The translations under genes were made by a program, and so were the position numbers. Shown in pieces: positions 17,716 through 26,831 of a stretch of DNA of 64,000 bases. The number at the start of each line of letters is the position of its first letter. Positions within the stretch are counted from its first letter, which is position 1. A model generated the notes under the pieces. It worked only from the letters and a program-made list of their open reading frames with translations, was not told where the DNA came from and ran no database searches. Origin of the DNA: Candidatus Schekmanbacteria bacterium (GTDB lineage Bacteria > Schekmanbacteria > GWA2-38-11 > J061); NCBI GenBank assembly GCA_016219965.1, contig JACRJM010000015.1, forward strand, positions 405,857 to 469,856. Reading direction: 5' to 3'.

Positions 17716-18440
17716 GGCTCGAATTTTAAAAGCTCGAAGTTTTTTCCGTCAAACTTCAGATATGAAAAACTCGTGATCCAGTCCCCAAGGAATATCAGAT
17801 GAACTTCCCTTCCGTTTAAATTTATTTTTTCAAGTCCCTGTTCATGGGTATGTCCGATTACCACTACATCAGTGCCGCTCATAAATTTCTCATTTGCAAA
17901 TTCCCTGCATGCTTTTTTCAGGCGGGCTGTATTGTCCCTGATATTGTCCCTGCTCAACGCTGACATATAGGTTGCCGCGCGCCACCAGAATCCCGGATGT
18001 GTCATGTTCACAGCCCAATAGGAAAGTCTGTTCTTGAGGAAAAAATTCAATATTTTGTGTCCGCTGTCCTTGGAGTTTATATTATCTCCGTGGATGAGGT
18101 GAAATTTTACTCCCTCAATTTCCCTATCCATGTAGATGTCCTTTACATCTGCCCCAACAATATCTTTGAAAAAAAGGTCGAACCTGAATTCATGGTTCCC
18201 CTCAATAAGAGATAGTGCAGTTCCTGAGTCATGGAGTTCCATAAGTTTTGCAAGCACAGGCACGAACTGCGTGTAAACTACCGATTTATATCCGTACCAG
18301 AAGTCAAAGAGATCTCCCAGTACGTAAAGCCCAGTTGCCTTTCCTTTTATGCTGTCCAGGAATTTGATAAGACACTTCTGGTTCTTGTCATTTATATTTC
18401 TAAGATGCGCATCTGAAAGAAAATAATACTCTTTTGCCAA
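17712..18440 (-). CDS. lpxH: UDP-2,3-diacylglucosamine diphosphatase (LpxH-like metallophosphoesterase)
   Basis: LpxH splits UDP-2,3-diacylglucosamine to lipid X in lipid A synthesis at the inner membrane. The 242-aa protein has all calcineurin-type metal motifs: SDAHL, LGDLFDFWYG, EGNHEFRFD, HGDNI, and VVIGHTHEQG, with the GDLFDFW form typical of LpxH. The TTG start is supported by AAGGAGG about 7 bases upstream. With kdsA in the window it supports an LPS-bearing outer membrane. Confidence 0.88.
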   Translation of the reverse strand: MAKEYYFLSDAHLRNINDKNQKCLIKFLDSIKGKATGLYVLGDLFDFWYGYKSVVYTQFVPVLAKLMELHDSGTALSLIEGNHEFRFDLFFKDIVGADVKDIYMDREIEGVKFHLIHGDNINSKDSGHKILNFFLKNRLSYWAVNMTHPGFWWRAATYMSALSRDNIRDNTARLKKACREFANEKFMSGTDVVVIGHTHEQGLEKINLNGREVHLIFLGDWITSFSYLKFDGKNFELLKFEP

Positions 18441-18468
18441 AACTGCCTCCTTAATTATCGTGTATTTC

Positions 18469-18498
18469 TTTTTATCATTATGCGGCGTTTACGGTCAA
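18469..18498 (-). promoter_or_regulatory. Possible sigma-70 promoter of lpxH
   Basis: On the minus strand TTGACC (18498-18493) and TAAAAA (18474-18469) are 18 bp apart, about 30 bp before the lpxH start. The IS element lies about 45 bp beyond the -35, so it has not disrupted this promoter. Confidence 0.4.
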
Positions 18499-18534
18499 GT
18501 GGAGTGAAAGATGGATCAAGAACTAAAAGACCGT

Positions 18535-18544
18535 CCTCCGTCCC
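18535..18544. repeat. Left copy of flanking direct repeat CCTCCGTCCC (target duplication)
   Basis: The same ten bases occur at 19813-19822, on the other side of the transposase gene. IS256-family elements usually duplicate 8-9 bp on insertion, so eight or nine of these bases are probably the target-site duplication. Confidence 0.7.
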
Positions 18545-19812
18545 GGTGATGTCTTAAATCTTGTGTCAGAGTTAAGAGGGGTGCATCCTTAAGATGTTTT
18601 TCGGAAACAATTTAATTAAGGAGGTCACCCCATGCAGCAAAGAGCAGTTAAGTTTACGGTACAGGAAGCAATGAGAGAGGTCAAGAGTTTTGATGTTGAA
18701 GGGGATTATCGAGCAGCAGCGAGACAAGCGATAAAAGAGGTTTTAGAGAGCCGGATGGCAAATCGGGTAGATGAGTATTTATCAGAGCTTGATAGATTAG
18801 ACATATCTGATCGTCGGAACGGCAGTTATGACAGGCATTTATTAACAGCTTGCGGCGATGTTTCCATATCAGTTAAACGGACTCGGCAGTTTAGCGGATT
18901 GGGTGTGATAAAGGCATTTGAGCGGAGAGATTCTTCAATAGATCAGTTGATTATGAATTGTTTTACACTTGGGTTGGCGACCCGTAAGGTTGGAGTGGCT
19001 TTGCTTCCGGTGCTGGGAGAGAAGATATCTCGATCGACTGTCAGCGAAGTATCCAAGCAGCTTGACGCTTTTGTTGATGCTTATCATAAGAGGTCATTGA
19101 ATAATAAGTATCGTTTTTTGATGTTTGATGGAGTTGTTTTAAAGAATCGAACCGGTGCCGGATCAGTAAAGAAGGTCGTATTGGTGGCCTTGGGAGTTAC
19201 TCATGATAATAAGAAGGAGGTAATTGATTTTAAGCTTGCCTGCGGAGAATCGCAATCTTCCTGGGAGTCATTTTTAAATGATTTATACCGTCGTGGAATA
19301 ACAGGAGAAGGAGTAGATCTGATAGTGGTAGATGGAGGCACGGGTTTACTTGCTGCACTTGATATGGTTTATTCCGGAATCCCTGTCCAGAGGTGCTGGG
19401 CGCATAAGACCCACAATGTTATTAACTGTGTTAAAGAAAAAGATCAGAAAGCTGTAAAATATGATTTGCACAAGATAAGTCATGCATCCGGAGAAAGGGA
19501 AGCCCAGTCGATGTTTAAAGAATTTGCTTTAAAGTGGGGAAAGATATATCCAAAAGCTGTTCTCTGTCTGAGAAAAGATATAGACACATTGTTGAGCTTT
19601 TTTAAGATCAAAGACTTAAACCTGTGGAACACAATCAGAACAACCAATGCTATAGAAAGACGCTTCGTAGAGGTAAGACGAAGAACCAGACCTATGGGCG
19701 TATTTTCCAACAGAACAAGTATGGAAAGAATACTATTTGCAGTGTTTAGATATGAAAACATTAAAGAAGGTACTGCAACCCCTCTACTAATGACACAAAA
19801 CTAAGGACGCAA
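18545..19812 (+). mobile_element. IS256-family insertion sequence, apparently intact
   Basis: A full-length Mutator/IS256 transposase is bracketed by imperfect terminal inverted repeats. The left end shares TTGTGTCA (18561-18568) and AGAGGGGT (18575-18582) with the reverse complement of the right end (19798-19791 and 19785-19778), with matching spacing to within one base. Ten-base direct repeats flank the element. The exact outer ends are uncertain by about 2 bp. It lies between lpxH and valS and interrupts no recognisable gene. Confidence 0.85.
18632..19804 (+). CDS. IS256-family (Mutator) transposase
   Basis: The 390-aa transposase has the DDE residues in order: Asp in FLMFDGVVLK, Asp in LIVVDGGTG, Glu in TTNAIERRFVEVRRR, and the family C/H motif QRCWAHKTHN between the last two. 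The length is normal, with no frameshift or premature stop, so it is probably active. A perfect AAGGAGGT sequence lies 6 bases before the ATG. The last codons run through the right inverted repeat. Confidence 0.96.
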   Translation: MQQRAVKFTVQEAMREVKSFDVEGDYRAAARQAIKEVLESRMANRVDEYLSELDRLDISDRRNGSYDRHLLTACGDVSISVKRTRQFSGLGVIKAFERRDSSIDQLIMNCFTLGLATRKVGVALLPVLGEKISRSTVSEVSKQLDAFVDAYHKRSLNNKYRFLMFDGVVLKNRTGAGSVKKVVLVALGVTHDNKKEVIDFKLACGESQSSWESFLNDLYRRGITGEGVDLIVVDGGTGLLAALDMVYSGIPVQRCWAHKTHNVINCVKEKDQKAVKYDLHKISHASGEREAQSMFKEFALKWGKIYPKAVLCLRKDIDTLLSFFKIKDLNLWNTIRTTNAIERRFVEVRRRTRPMGVFSNRTSMERILFAVFRYENIKEGTATPLLMTQN

Positions 19813-19822
19813 CCTCCGTCCC
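19813..19822. repeat. Right copy of flanking direct repeat CCTCCGTCCC
   Basis: This matches 18535-18544 exactly and marks the right junction of the IS256-family element. About 8 bp further right, TTGACA (19830-19835) may be the -35 of the valS promoter, though its -10 (TAGCTT) is poor. Confidence 0.7.
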
Positions 19823-19914
19823 TTCCACCTTGACAGCTACAGGCTTATTTGTTAGCTTCCTGCCGGCTTTTAATGTAAAATCAAAGCGTTGAACAATAAC
19901 AATCGAGGGTTGTA

Positions 19915-22608
19915 ATGGCAGAAAAAGAGATTATGGAAAAGGCTTATTCTCCGGAGAGCATAGAAGAAAAATGGTATAAGTTCTGGCTGGAAAAGAATTA
20001 CTTTCATGCGGAAGATTCTTCCGGGAAACCGCCATACGCAATCGTGATTCCCCCTCCAAATGTCACAGGTAGTCTCCACATGGGACATGCTTTAAACAAC
20101 ACAATGCAGGATGTGCTCATCCGCTATAAAAGGATGGATGGCTTCAATGTGCTCTGGATGCCGGGCACAGACCATGCAGGTATCGCAACACAGCATGTAG
20201 TGGAAAAGCAGTTGAAGGCAGAGGGGACGAGCCGTCACACGATGGGGAGGGAGAAGTTCGTTGAAAATGTCTGGGAATGGAAAAAGAAGTACGGCGGATT
20301 TATCATAAACCAGCTTAAGCGTCTTGGCTCTTCATGCGACTGGGAGCGTGAGCGCTTCACCATGGACGAAGGGCTTTCAAAAGCTGTGCGAGAGGTTTTT
20401 GTGCGGCTTTATAACGAGAATCTTATCTATAGGGGTAACTATATAATCAACTGGTGCCCTGTTTGCAGGACTGCCATTTCAGACCTTGAAGTGGAATTCG
20501 CGGAGAAAGACGGGAAGCTCTATTACATAACATATCCATACGCAAAAGGTTCAAAGGATGGCTTGATTGTGGCCACAACAAGACCTGAGACAATGCTCGG
20601 CGACACGGCGGTGGCTGTAAACCCTGATGATGAAAGATATACTGCACTTAAAGGAAAAAGCGTGATTCTTCCTTTGGTCGAGCGGGAACTGCCGGTTATC
20701 ATGGATTCCTATGTTGACCCTGCCTTTGGTACGGGAGCGCTTAAGATAACGCCAGCACATGACCCAAATGACTTTGCCATAGGGCTGCGCTACAAGCTTG
20801 AGATGATAAACATCCTTGAAACAGATGGCACGTTGAATTCAAATGCCGGCGTCTATAAAGGAATCGACCGCTTTGATGCACGTGAAAAAGTTGTTGATGA
20901 TTTACGAGCACAGGGGCTTCTTGTAAAAATTGAAGATTACAAACACTCTGTTGGGCATTGTTACAGATGCCGCTCTATAGTAGAACCCTACCTTTCGAAG
21001 CAGTGGTTTGTAAAGACTAAGCCATTAGCAGAAGAAGCCTTGAAAGTCGTAAGAGACGGAAGGGTAAAGATAATTCCTTCCATGTGGGAAAACTCCTATT
21101 TTGACTGGATGGAGAACATCAGGGACTGGTGTATTTCAAGGCAGATATGGTGGGGGCATAGGATACCGGTATGGTATTGCCTTGACTGTGATGGTGTGAC
21201 AGTAGCGACCGAGACACCGTCAAAATGCTCAAAGTGCGGCTCATCAAAAATCGAGCAGGAAACCGATGTCCTTGATACATGGTTTAGCTCTGCCCTCTGG
21301 CCATTCTCAACGCTTGGCTGGCCTGAAAATACAGAGGCGCTTAAAACATTTTATCCTACATCATGTCTTATCACGGGCTTTGACATACTCTTCTTCTGGG
21401 TTGCCCGCATGATAATGATGGGGCTTAAATTCATGGGAGATGTGCCATTCCACGAGGTTTATATTCACGCTCTTGTACGTGATGAAGAAGGAAAGAAGAT
21501 GAGCAAGTCCAAGGGGAATGTCATTGACCCTCTTCTTATGATAGATAAGTTCGGGACAGACTCTTTCAGGTTCACCCTGGTAGCCCTCGCTGCGCAGGGG
21601 CGCGACATCAAGATATCCGAGGCTCGCATAGAAGGCTACAGGCATTTTGTCAACAAACTCTGGAATGCGGCGCGCTTCGTGCTTATGAGTGTAGACGGAG
21701 ACAGCGCCGGCTTTGATATGGAGAAGGCACGCAAAAATCTAGAATTGAAGGAAATAGACCACTGGATATATTCAAATCTTGACCAGCTTGTAAGCGATGT
21801 AAGGAGCGGACTTGACAGCTATAGGTTTAACGATGCGGCAGGAGCCATTTATCAGTTCCTCTGGCACCAGTATTGCGACTGGTTTATCGAGCTTGCAAAA
21901 ACCGATCTATATTATGAAAATGATGATGAAAATGTAAGTGTAGCAAGGAAAGAAAGCATAAAGTTTGTGCTTGTCGATGTGCTTGAAAAAACTTTAAGGA
22001 TGCTCCATCCATTCATGCCTTTTGTGACTGAGGAAATATGGCACAAACTCCCGTTGAACAGAGAAGGCCATGGAGAAAGCATAACGGTTGCCCCATTTCC
22101 TGTATGTGATGATGTCTCCTGTAATGAGTCACAGGCAGGGAAAATAGAACAGCTAAAAACAATTATTAATTCAATAAGGAACCTAAGAGGCGAGATGAAC
22201 ATCCAGCCGGCGAGCAGGATTGATGTCATAATTAATTTCAGTAATGGTGAAGATCCTGAGCAAATAAAAAAGCTTGAAAGATACATAGCGAGTATTTGCC
22301 GGACAAAATCAATCCAGATTGGAACCAATGTCGAAAAGCCTCCGCAATCTGCTGTTGCTGTGAGCCATTTCTTCGAAGCTTATGTGCCGTTGCGCGGTCT
22401 TATTGACATTGATGAAGAAAAGAAAAGACTTTCCAAGCAGATTATGAAACTCAGAAAAGATATGGAGCAGACTACACGAAAGCTTTCAAACAATGATTTT
22501 CTTGCTAATGCCCCGGAAGAGGTTATAAATAAGGAAAAACGGAAACTTGAAGAGGCGGAGACTGAGATCAAAAGCATAAGCCATCATCTGGCTATTCTTG
22601 GAGATTAG
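19915..22608 (+). CDS. valS: Valyl-tRNA synthetase
   Basis: ValS charges tRNA-Val. The 897-aa class-I synthetase has the HIGH-type motif in PPNVTGSLHMGHAL (near 42-55), the KMSKS loop in EGKKMSKSKGNVID, the editing-domain TTRPETMLGDTAVAVNP, and a C-terminal coiled-coil arm (from about 815) typical of ValS. It starts a colinear run with nadC, kdsA, acpS and tsaD. The IS element sits about 100 bp upstream but its promoter region seems spared. A GAGGGT sequence precedes the ATG. Confidence 0.98.
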   Translation: MAEKEIMEKAYSPESIEEKWYKFWLEKNYFHAEDSSGKPPYAIVIPPPNVTGSLHMGHALNNTMQDVLIRYKRMDGFNVLWMPGTDHAGIATQHVVEKQLKAEGTSRHTMGREKFVENVWEWKKKYGGFIINQLKRLGSSCDWERERFTMDEGLSKAVREVFVRLYNENLIYRGNYIINWCPVCRTAISDLEVEFAEKDGKLYYITYPYAKGSKDGLIVATTRPETMLGDTAVAVNPDDERYTALKGKSVILPLVERELPVIMDSYVDPAFGTGALKITPAHDPNDFAIGLRYKLEMINILETDGTLNSNAGVYKGIDRFDAREKVVDDLRAQGLLVKIEDYKHSVGHCYRCRSIVEPYLSKQWFVKTKPLAEEALKVVRDGRVKIIPSMWENSYFDWMENIRDWCISRQIWWGHRIPVWYCLDCDGVTVATETPSKCSKCGSSKIEQETDVLDTWFSSALWPFSTLGWPENTEALKTFYPTSCLITGFDILFFWVARMIMMGLKFMGDVPFHEVYIHALVRDEEGKKMSKSKGNVIDPLLMIDKFGTDSFRFTLVALAAQGRDIKISEARIEGYRHFVNKLWNAARFVLMSVDGDSAGFDMEKARKNLELKEIDHWIYSNLDQLVSDVRSGLDSYRFNDAAGAIYQFLWHQYCDWFIELAKTDLYYENDDENVSVARKESIKFVLVDVLEKTLRMLHPFMPFVTEEIWHKLPLNREGHGESITVAPFPVCDDVSCNESQAGKIEQLKTIINSIRNLRGEMNIQPASRIDVIINFSNGEDPEQIKKLERYIASICRTKSIQIGTNVEKPPQSAVAVSHFFEAYVPLRGLIDIDEEKKRLSKQIMKLRKDMEQTTRKLSNNDFLANAPEEVINKEKRKLEEAETEIKSISHHLAILGD

Positions 22609-22613
22609 ATGCC

Positions 22614-23459
22614 ATGAAAATTGACTGGAAGAAAGTTGATCCTTTAATAGAGTGGTCAATTGAAGAGGACATTGGTACGGGTGACATAACTACAGAGGCA
22701 GTCCTTGTTGAACACATTCAGGCGAGAGGTGAGGTGCTTGCAAAGGATAATCTCGTCCTTGCAGGAATTGACATCATCCCCCACATACTGTCCAAAGTCA
22801 CACATGATTTCGAGTTTGAGCCTTATTTCCATGACGGCGACCATGTGCCTGCCGGAAACGTGATTGCAGCAATAACAACAGAAGCGAGGGTGCTGCTTAC
22901 GCATGAGAGAGTTATTCTTAATTATCTTCAGCGGCTCTCGGGAATAGCAACTAATGCTTCAAAGTTCGCGTCCCTTGTAGAGGGTACAAAGGCAAAGATT
23001 GCTGATACGAGAAAAACCACTCCGGGATGGAGGGTGCTTGAAAAATATGCGGTAAAAGTAGGCGGAGGAGAGAACCACAGATTCGGCTTGTTCGACGCTG
23101 TTCTTATAAAGGATAATCATATTAAATTGGTTGGCGGAATCGGAGAGGCGGTAAGGAGAATGAGAGGTTTTATACCCCATTACCTTAAACTCGAGGTTGA
23201 GGCTTCTACACCGGAGCAGGTAAGGGAGGCTCTTGAAGCAGGAGTCGAGATAATCATGCTCGATAACATGGATGACACTATCCTTGAGGAGATGGTAAAG
23301 CTGATAAACGGAAGAGCTGTAATTGAAGTTTCCGGAGGGGTTAACCTTGGCAATGTTAAGAGGATCGCTGAACTTGGAGTAGATCTGATTTCAATCGGAG
23401 CTATAACACATTCAGCTCCGGCAATGGACATCAGTATGAATATAAATGCATTGGGATAA
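22614..23459 (+). CDS. nadC: Nicotinate-nucleotide pyrophosphorylase (quinolinate phosphoribosyltransferase)
   Basis: NadC makes nicotinate mononucleotide from quinolinate and PRPP in de novo NAD synthesis. Family motifs are seen in order: EDIGTGDITTEA near the start, ILNYLQRLSGIAT, DTRKTTPGWRVLEKYAV, GGGENHRFGLFDAVLIKDNH, VEVEASTPEQ-like LEVEASTPEQ, and EVSGGVNLGNV near the end. The 281-aa length is normal. It begins 5 nt after valS. Confidence 0.97.
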   Translation: MKIDWKKVDPLIEWSIEEDIGTGDITTEAVLVEHIQARGEVLAKDNLVLAGIDIIPHILSKVTHDFEFEPYFHDGDHVPAGNVIAAITTEARVLLTHERVILNYLQRLSGIATNASKFASLVEGTKAKIADTRKTTPGWRVLEKYAVKVGGGENHRFGLFDAVLIKDNHIKLVGGIGEAVRRMRGFIPHYLKLEVEASTPEQVREALEAGVEIIMLDNMDDTILEEMVKLINGRAVIEVSGGVNLGNVKRIAELGVDLISIGAITHSAPAMDISMNINALG

Positions 23460-23474
23460 TTATCCGGAGATTAC

Positions 23475-24290
23475 ATGCAGATAAATATTTCAGGAAAGAA
23501 AATAAAAAAAGGTGACAGTTTTTTCCTGGTGGCAGGACCATGTGTAATTGAAAATGAGAAACTTTGTCTTGATATTGCAAAACAGGTAAATGCACTCTGC
23601 TCAAAGCTTGGCATCTTCTATGTTTTTAAATCTTCTTTTGATAAAGCTAACCGTTCATCTGTAACGTCATTCAGAGGGCCAGGGTTTGAAAAGGGGCTGG
23701 ATATACTGAATAATGTAAAGGAAAAAGTAAGTGTCCCTGTCCTCTCAGATATCCATGAATCTTGGCAGGCAGAGCCGGCGGCTCATGTCCTCGATATTCT
23801 TCAGGTGCCTGCATTTTTATGCCGCCAGACTGACATTATCATTGAAGCAGGAAAAACAGGCAAGGCGATAAACGTCAAGAAGGGGCAGTTCATGGCTCCG
23901 GGAGATATCGGGAATATAGTGGAGAAAATACAAAGCACAGGAAACAGGAATGTAATGATAACAGACCGGGGCACGAGCTTCGGCTATCATAATCTGGTCG
24001 TTGATTTCAGAGGTCTTGAAATAATGAAGCGCGAGCCTGCCCTTGTGGGATTCGATGCAACTCACAGCGTACAGCTTCCGGGAGATAAGGGGAAAACTTC
24101 AGGGGGTGAAAAGGAATTTATAGAACCTCTCATAATGGCTGCATCTGCCGTAGGAATAAATTTCCTTTATGCGGAAGTACATCCAAATCCGCGCAAGGCT
24201 CTATGCGATGCCCCGAATACGATGAGTATTGATGAGCTTGAGAATGTGCTGAAAAGAGCAAAGCGCATAGAACGCGAAGCACGGGGATAG
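23475..24290 (+). CDS. kdsA: 3-deoxy-8-phosphooctulonate synthase (KDO8P synthase)
   Basis: KdsA condenses phosphoenolpyruvate with arabinose-5-phosphate to form KDO8P, the precursor of the KDO core sugar of lipopolysaccharide. Motifs include LVAGPCVIENE at the N-terminus, KSSFDKANRSS, FRGPGFEKGL, VLSDIHE, IQVPAFLCRQTD-like DILQVPAFLCRQTD, and DRGTSFGYHNLVVDFR. It is 271 aa and lies 15 nt downstream of nadC. Confidence 0.97.
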   Translation: MQINISGKKIKKGDSFFLVAGPCVIENEKLCLDIAKQVNALCSKLGIFYVFKSSFDKANRSSVTSFRGPGFEKGLDILNNVKEKVSVPVLSDIHESWQAEPAAHVLDILQVPAFLCRQTDIIIEAGKTGKAINVKKGQFMAPGDIGNIVEKIQSTGNRNVMITDRGTSFGYHNLVVDFRGLEIMKREPALVGFDATHSVQLPGDKGKTSGGEKEFIEPLIMAASAVGINFLYAEVHPNPRKALCDAPNTMSIDELENVLKRAKRIEREARG

Positions 24291-24293
24291 CTG

Positions 24294-24677
24294 ATGGCTG
24301 TTGCCGGAATCGGGATCGACCATGTTGATATTGAAAAGTTTAAATCTGTCCTTGAGAAAAGAAAAGACAGGTTTCTTAACAGGGTATTTACCGAACGGGA
24401 ACAGGAAGCGGCGAAAGAAAAAAATTTACTGTTAACTTTAGCCGGAAAATATGCGGCGAAAGAGGCTTTTTTCAAAGCTGTCGGTCCTTCCAAATTATCT
24501 GGTATCACATGGAAGGATATAGAGATTTTGAATGAAGAATCGGGGAAGCCAAAGATATTCCTTCATGGCAGAGCGTTAAAAATTGCCAACGCAAATAAGA
24601 TAAAGAACATCTTCATTTCCATTTCCCACACAGACATTATTGCCATGTCACAGGTCCTACTTGAAACCGATGAGTGA
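24294..24677 (+). CDS. acpS: Holo-[acyl-carrier-protein] synthase
   Basis: AcpS transfers 4'-phosphopantetheine from CoA to the acyl carrier protein. The 127-aa protein has the metal-binding GIGIDHVDIEKF at the N-terminus and the catalytic LAGKYAAKEAFFKAVG with the Lys-Glu pair, plus ISISHTDIIAMSQVLLE at the C-terminus. It starts 4 nt after kdsA and overlaps the next gene by 8 nt (ATG at 24670). Confidence 0.95.
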   Translation: MAVAGIGIDHVDIEKFKSVLEKRKDRFLNRVFTEREQEAAKEKNLLLTLAGKYAAKEAFFKAVGPSKLSGITWKDIEILNEESGKPKIFLHGRALKIANANKIKNIFISISHTDIIAMSQVLLETDE

Positions 24678-25764
24678 CGTTAAAGTTATAAAAGTATCTG
24701 CACCCGGAAGGATCTGTCTTTTCGGAGAACATCAGGATTACCTCGGGCTTTGCGTGATCTCGGCAGCAATTGACAGGAGGATTTCTGTTTCCGGTGTCAG
24801 GATTGATGAAAAAATCCTTGAAATAGAACTCCCTGATATTGGAGGAAAAGAAATAATCCATCTTGGGAAAGAGAACAGTCCAAAGAATAAACGCGATTAT
24901 TTAAGAAGCAGTTTCAATGTCCTTCATAGAAGCGGGATTGAAATTTCTTCCGGATACAGGTGCAGGATAGAAAGCACCATACCAATCGGAAAAGGTGTTT
25001 CAAGCTCATCAGCGCTCACAGTGGCATGGATAAAGTTCCTGCATATTATCTCCGGCATAGAAAAACCATTATTAGGCTTTGAGCTAGCTGAATATGCCTT
25101 TAAGGCTGAGGTCCAAGAATTCAATGAGCCCGGAGGAATGCAGGACCATCTTTGTGCTGCTATGGGCGGGATGCTTTTTATGGATTTTTCAGAAGAGGTA
25201 AAAGTTTCAAAAATGTCGCATCTGCTTTCCGGTTTTGTTCTTTGCGACAGCGGCATAACAAAGGATACGATAGGAGTACTTGCGAGAATAAAATCTGAAG
25301 TAGCTGACGGTGTAAAGATAATAAAGAAACACATTGATGATTTCAGTTTAATATTTGCGCCGCTTGAAAATATACGGAGTTTAAAAATATATATGCCGGA
25401 CAATATTTACAGGACAATATGCGCTGTCATAAATATACGGGACCTCACGATTGAAGCCAGGAGTGAGATTGAAAAGGATATACATGACAGTAAAATCATA
25501 GGTGAGCTTTTTACCCGACATCACGCACTTTTAAGAGATGGACTTTTGATTTCAACTCCTCAGATAGAAAGACTTATTGATGCTGCTATGAATGGGGGAG
25601 CTTTGGGATGCAAGATAAACGGCTCAGGCGGAGGCGGATGTTTTATCGCCTATTGTCCGGGACATGAAGAAGATGTGATAGAGCAGATAAAAAAGGCAGG
25701 AGGAGATGCTCATAAAGTAACAATCGATGAAGGAGTCAAAGCTGATGTTTCTTCTTGCCATTGA
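24670..25764 (+). CDS. GHMP family kinase, galactokinase-like
   Basis: This 364-aa protein has the GHMP motifs: APGRICLFGEHQDYLG at the N-terminus (the galactokinase signature, with EHQDY instead of EHTDY), the ATP loop PIGKGVSSSSALTVAW, and KINGSGGGGCFIAYC near the C-terminus. The closest class by eye is galactokinase, but the sugar is not certain; other EHQDYLG members act on different sugars. I chose the ATG at 24670 because the protein then begins at the fold; the longer frame begins inside acpS. It sits between acpS and tsaD, which suggests envelope sugar recycling only weakly. Confidence 0.8.
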   Translation: MSDVKVIKVSAPGRICLFGEHQDYLGLCVISAAIDRRISVSGVRIDEKILEIELPDIGGKEIIHLGKENSPKNKRDYLRSSFNVLHRSGIEISSGYRCRIESTIPIGKGVSSSSALTVAWIKFLHIISGIEKPLLGFELAEYAFKAEVQEFNEPGGMQDHLCAAMGGMLFMDFSEEVKVSKMSHLLSGFVLCDSGITKDTIGVLARIKSEVADGVKIIKKHIDDFSLIFAPLENIRSLKIYMPDNIYRTICAVINIRDLTIEARSEIEKDIHDSKIIGELFTRHHALLRDGLLISTPQIERLIDAAMNGGALGCKINGSGGGGCFIAYCPGHEEDVIEQIKKAGGDAHKVTIDEGVKADVSSCH

Positions 25765-26779
25765 AAGCTCATGTGATGAAACAGCCGCAGCCGTAATTGA
25801 AGACGGCACACGTATTTTGTCCAGTATTGTCGCTTCCCAGACTGATGTTCATTCAAAGTACGGCGGCGTTGTTCCTGAACTTGCCTCTCGCGCTCATCTT
25901 GAATCAATTGTCCCTGTTGTTGACGAAGCACTCGAGCAGGCGAATATAGAGCTTGCTGATATTGAAGCTGTAGCTGTGACATATGGGCCCGGACTTGTAG
26001 GCTCGCTTCTTGTTGGAGTCTCGTTTGCCAAGGCAATCACATTTGTTAATAAAAAGCCGCTTGTTGCAGTAAATCACCTTGAAGGGCACCTGCTTTCAAG
26101 TATTATTGAATATGGAATACCTGAGTTTCCATATATTACTCTTGTTGTGTCAGGCGGTCACAGCAATATCTATCTTGTAAAAAACATAGGGGATTACCAG
26201 CTTCTTGGGTTTACAGTAGATGATGCCGCAGGAGAGGCTTTCGATAAAGTTGCCAAGATGCTTGGCCTTGGTTACCCGGGAGGACCATTGATTGACAAAG
26301 CCGCCACAAATGGCAGGGAAGGTGCGGTTCAATTCCCAAGACCTTATCTGCGCGAGAAAAAATATTGTTTCAGTTTCAGCGGGCTAAAGACTGCTGTGCT
26401 TACGTATCTGAAAAAAGAAGGACTTTACGATTCAAAAACCAAACTTCCTGTTGATGGAAAAATCACTGAGCAAATAAAATCTGATATCGCAAGAAATTTC
26501 CAGGACGCTGTTGTTGATGTCCTAGTTGACAAGACTATTTCTGCGGCCATTGAATATGGATGCGGTACTATTACAATTGCCGGAGGTGTTGCCTGCAACA
26601 GCAGATTAAGAGAAGAGATGAAACGCTTGTCCAGCGAGAAGAATATAAAAGTGCTTTACCCATCTCTCTCCTATTGTATAGACAATGCCGCAATGATTGG
26701 TATTGCCGGCTACTACCGCTATATAAAAGGCGAGCGCGCCGACATGACCTTAAATGCTGTTGCGCGGGTAAAGTTGTAA
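25745..26779 (+). CDS. tsaD: tRNA N6-adenosine threonylcarbamoyltransferase TsaD
   Basis: TsaD attaches the threonylcarbamoyl group to A37 of tRNAs reading ANN codons. It is an ASKHA-fold protein with IESSCDETAAAV at the N-terminus, the metal-binding VNHLEGHLLS, VVSGGHSNIYLV, GYPGGPLID and IAGGVACNSRLR. The ATG at 25745 starts directly at the fold and has GAAGGAG upstream; the frame also opens at 25727. It overlaps the GHMP kinase gene by 20 nt. Confidence 0.97.
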   Translation: MFLLAIESSCDETAAAVIEDGTRILSSIVASQTDVHSKYGGVVPELASRAHLESIVPVVDEALEQANIELADIEAVAVTYGPGLVGSLLVGVSFAKAITFVNKKPLVAVNHLEGHLLSSIIEYGIPEFPYITLVVSGGHSNIYLVKNIGDYQLLGFTVDDAAGEAFDKVAKMLGLGYPGGPLIDKAATNGREGAVQFPRPYLREKKYCFSFSGLKTAVLTYLKKEGLYDSKTKLPVDGKITEQIKSDIARNFQDAVVDVLVDKTISAAIEYGCGTITIAGGVACNSRLREEMKRLSSEKNIKVLYPSLSYCIDNAAMIGIAGYYRYIKGERADMTLNAVARVKL

Positions 26780-26831
26780 AGAACTTCTTACTGCTTACAA
26801 CTCACAAATTATATAATAAGAAGAAAAACGA

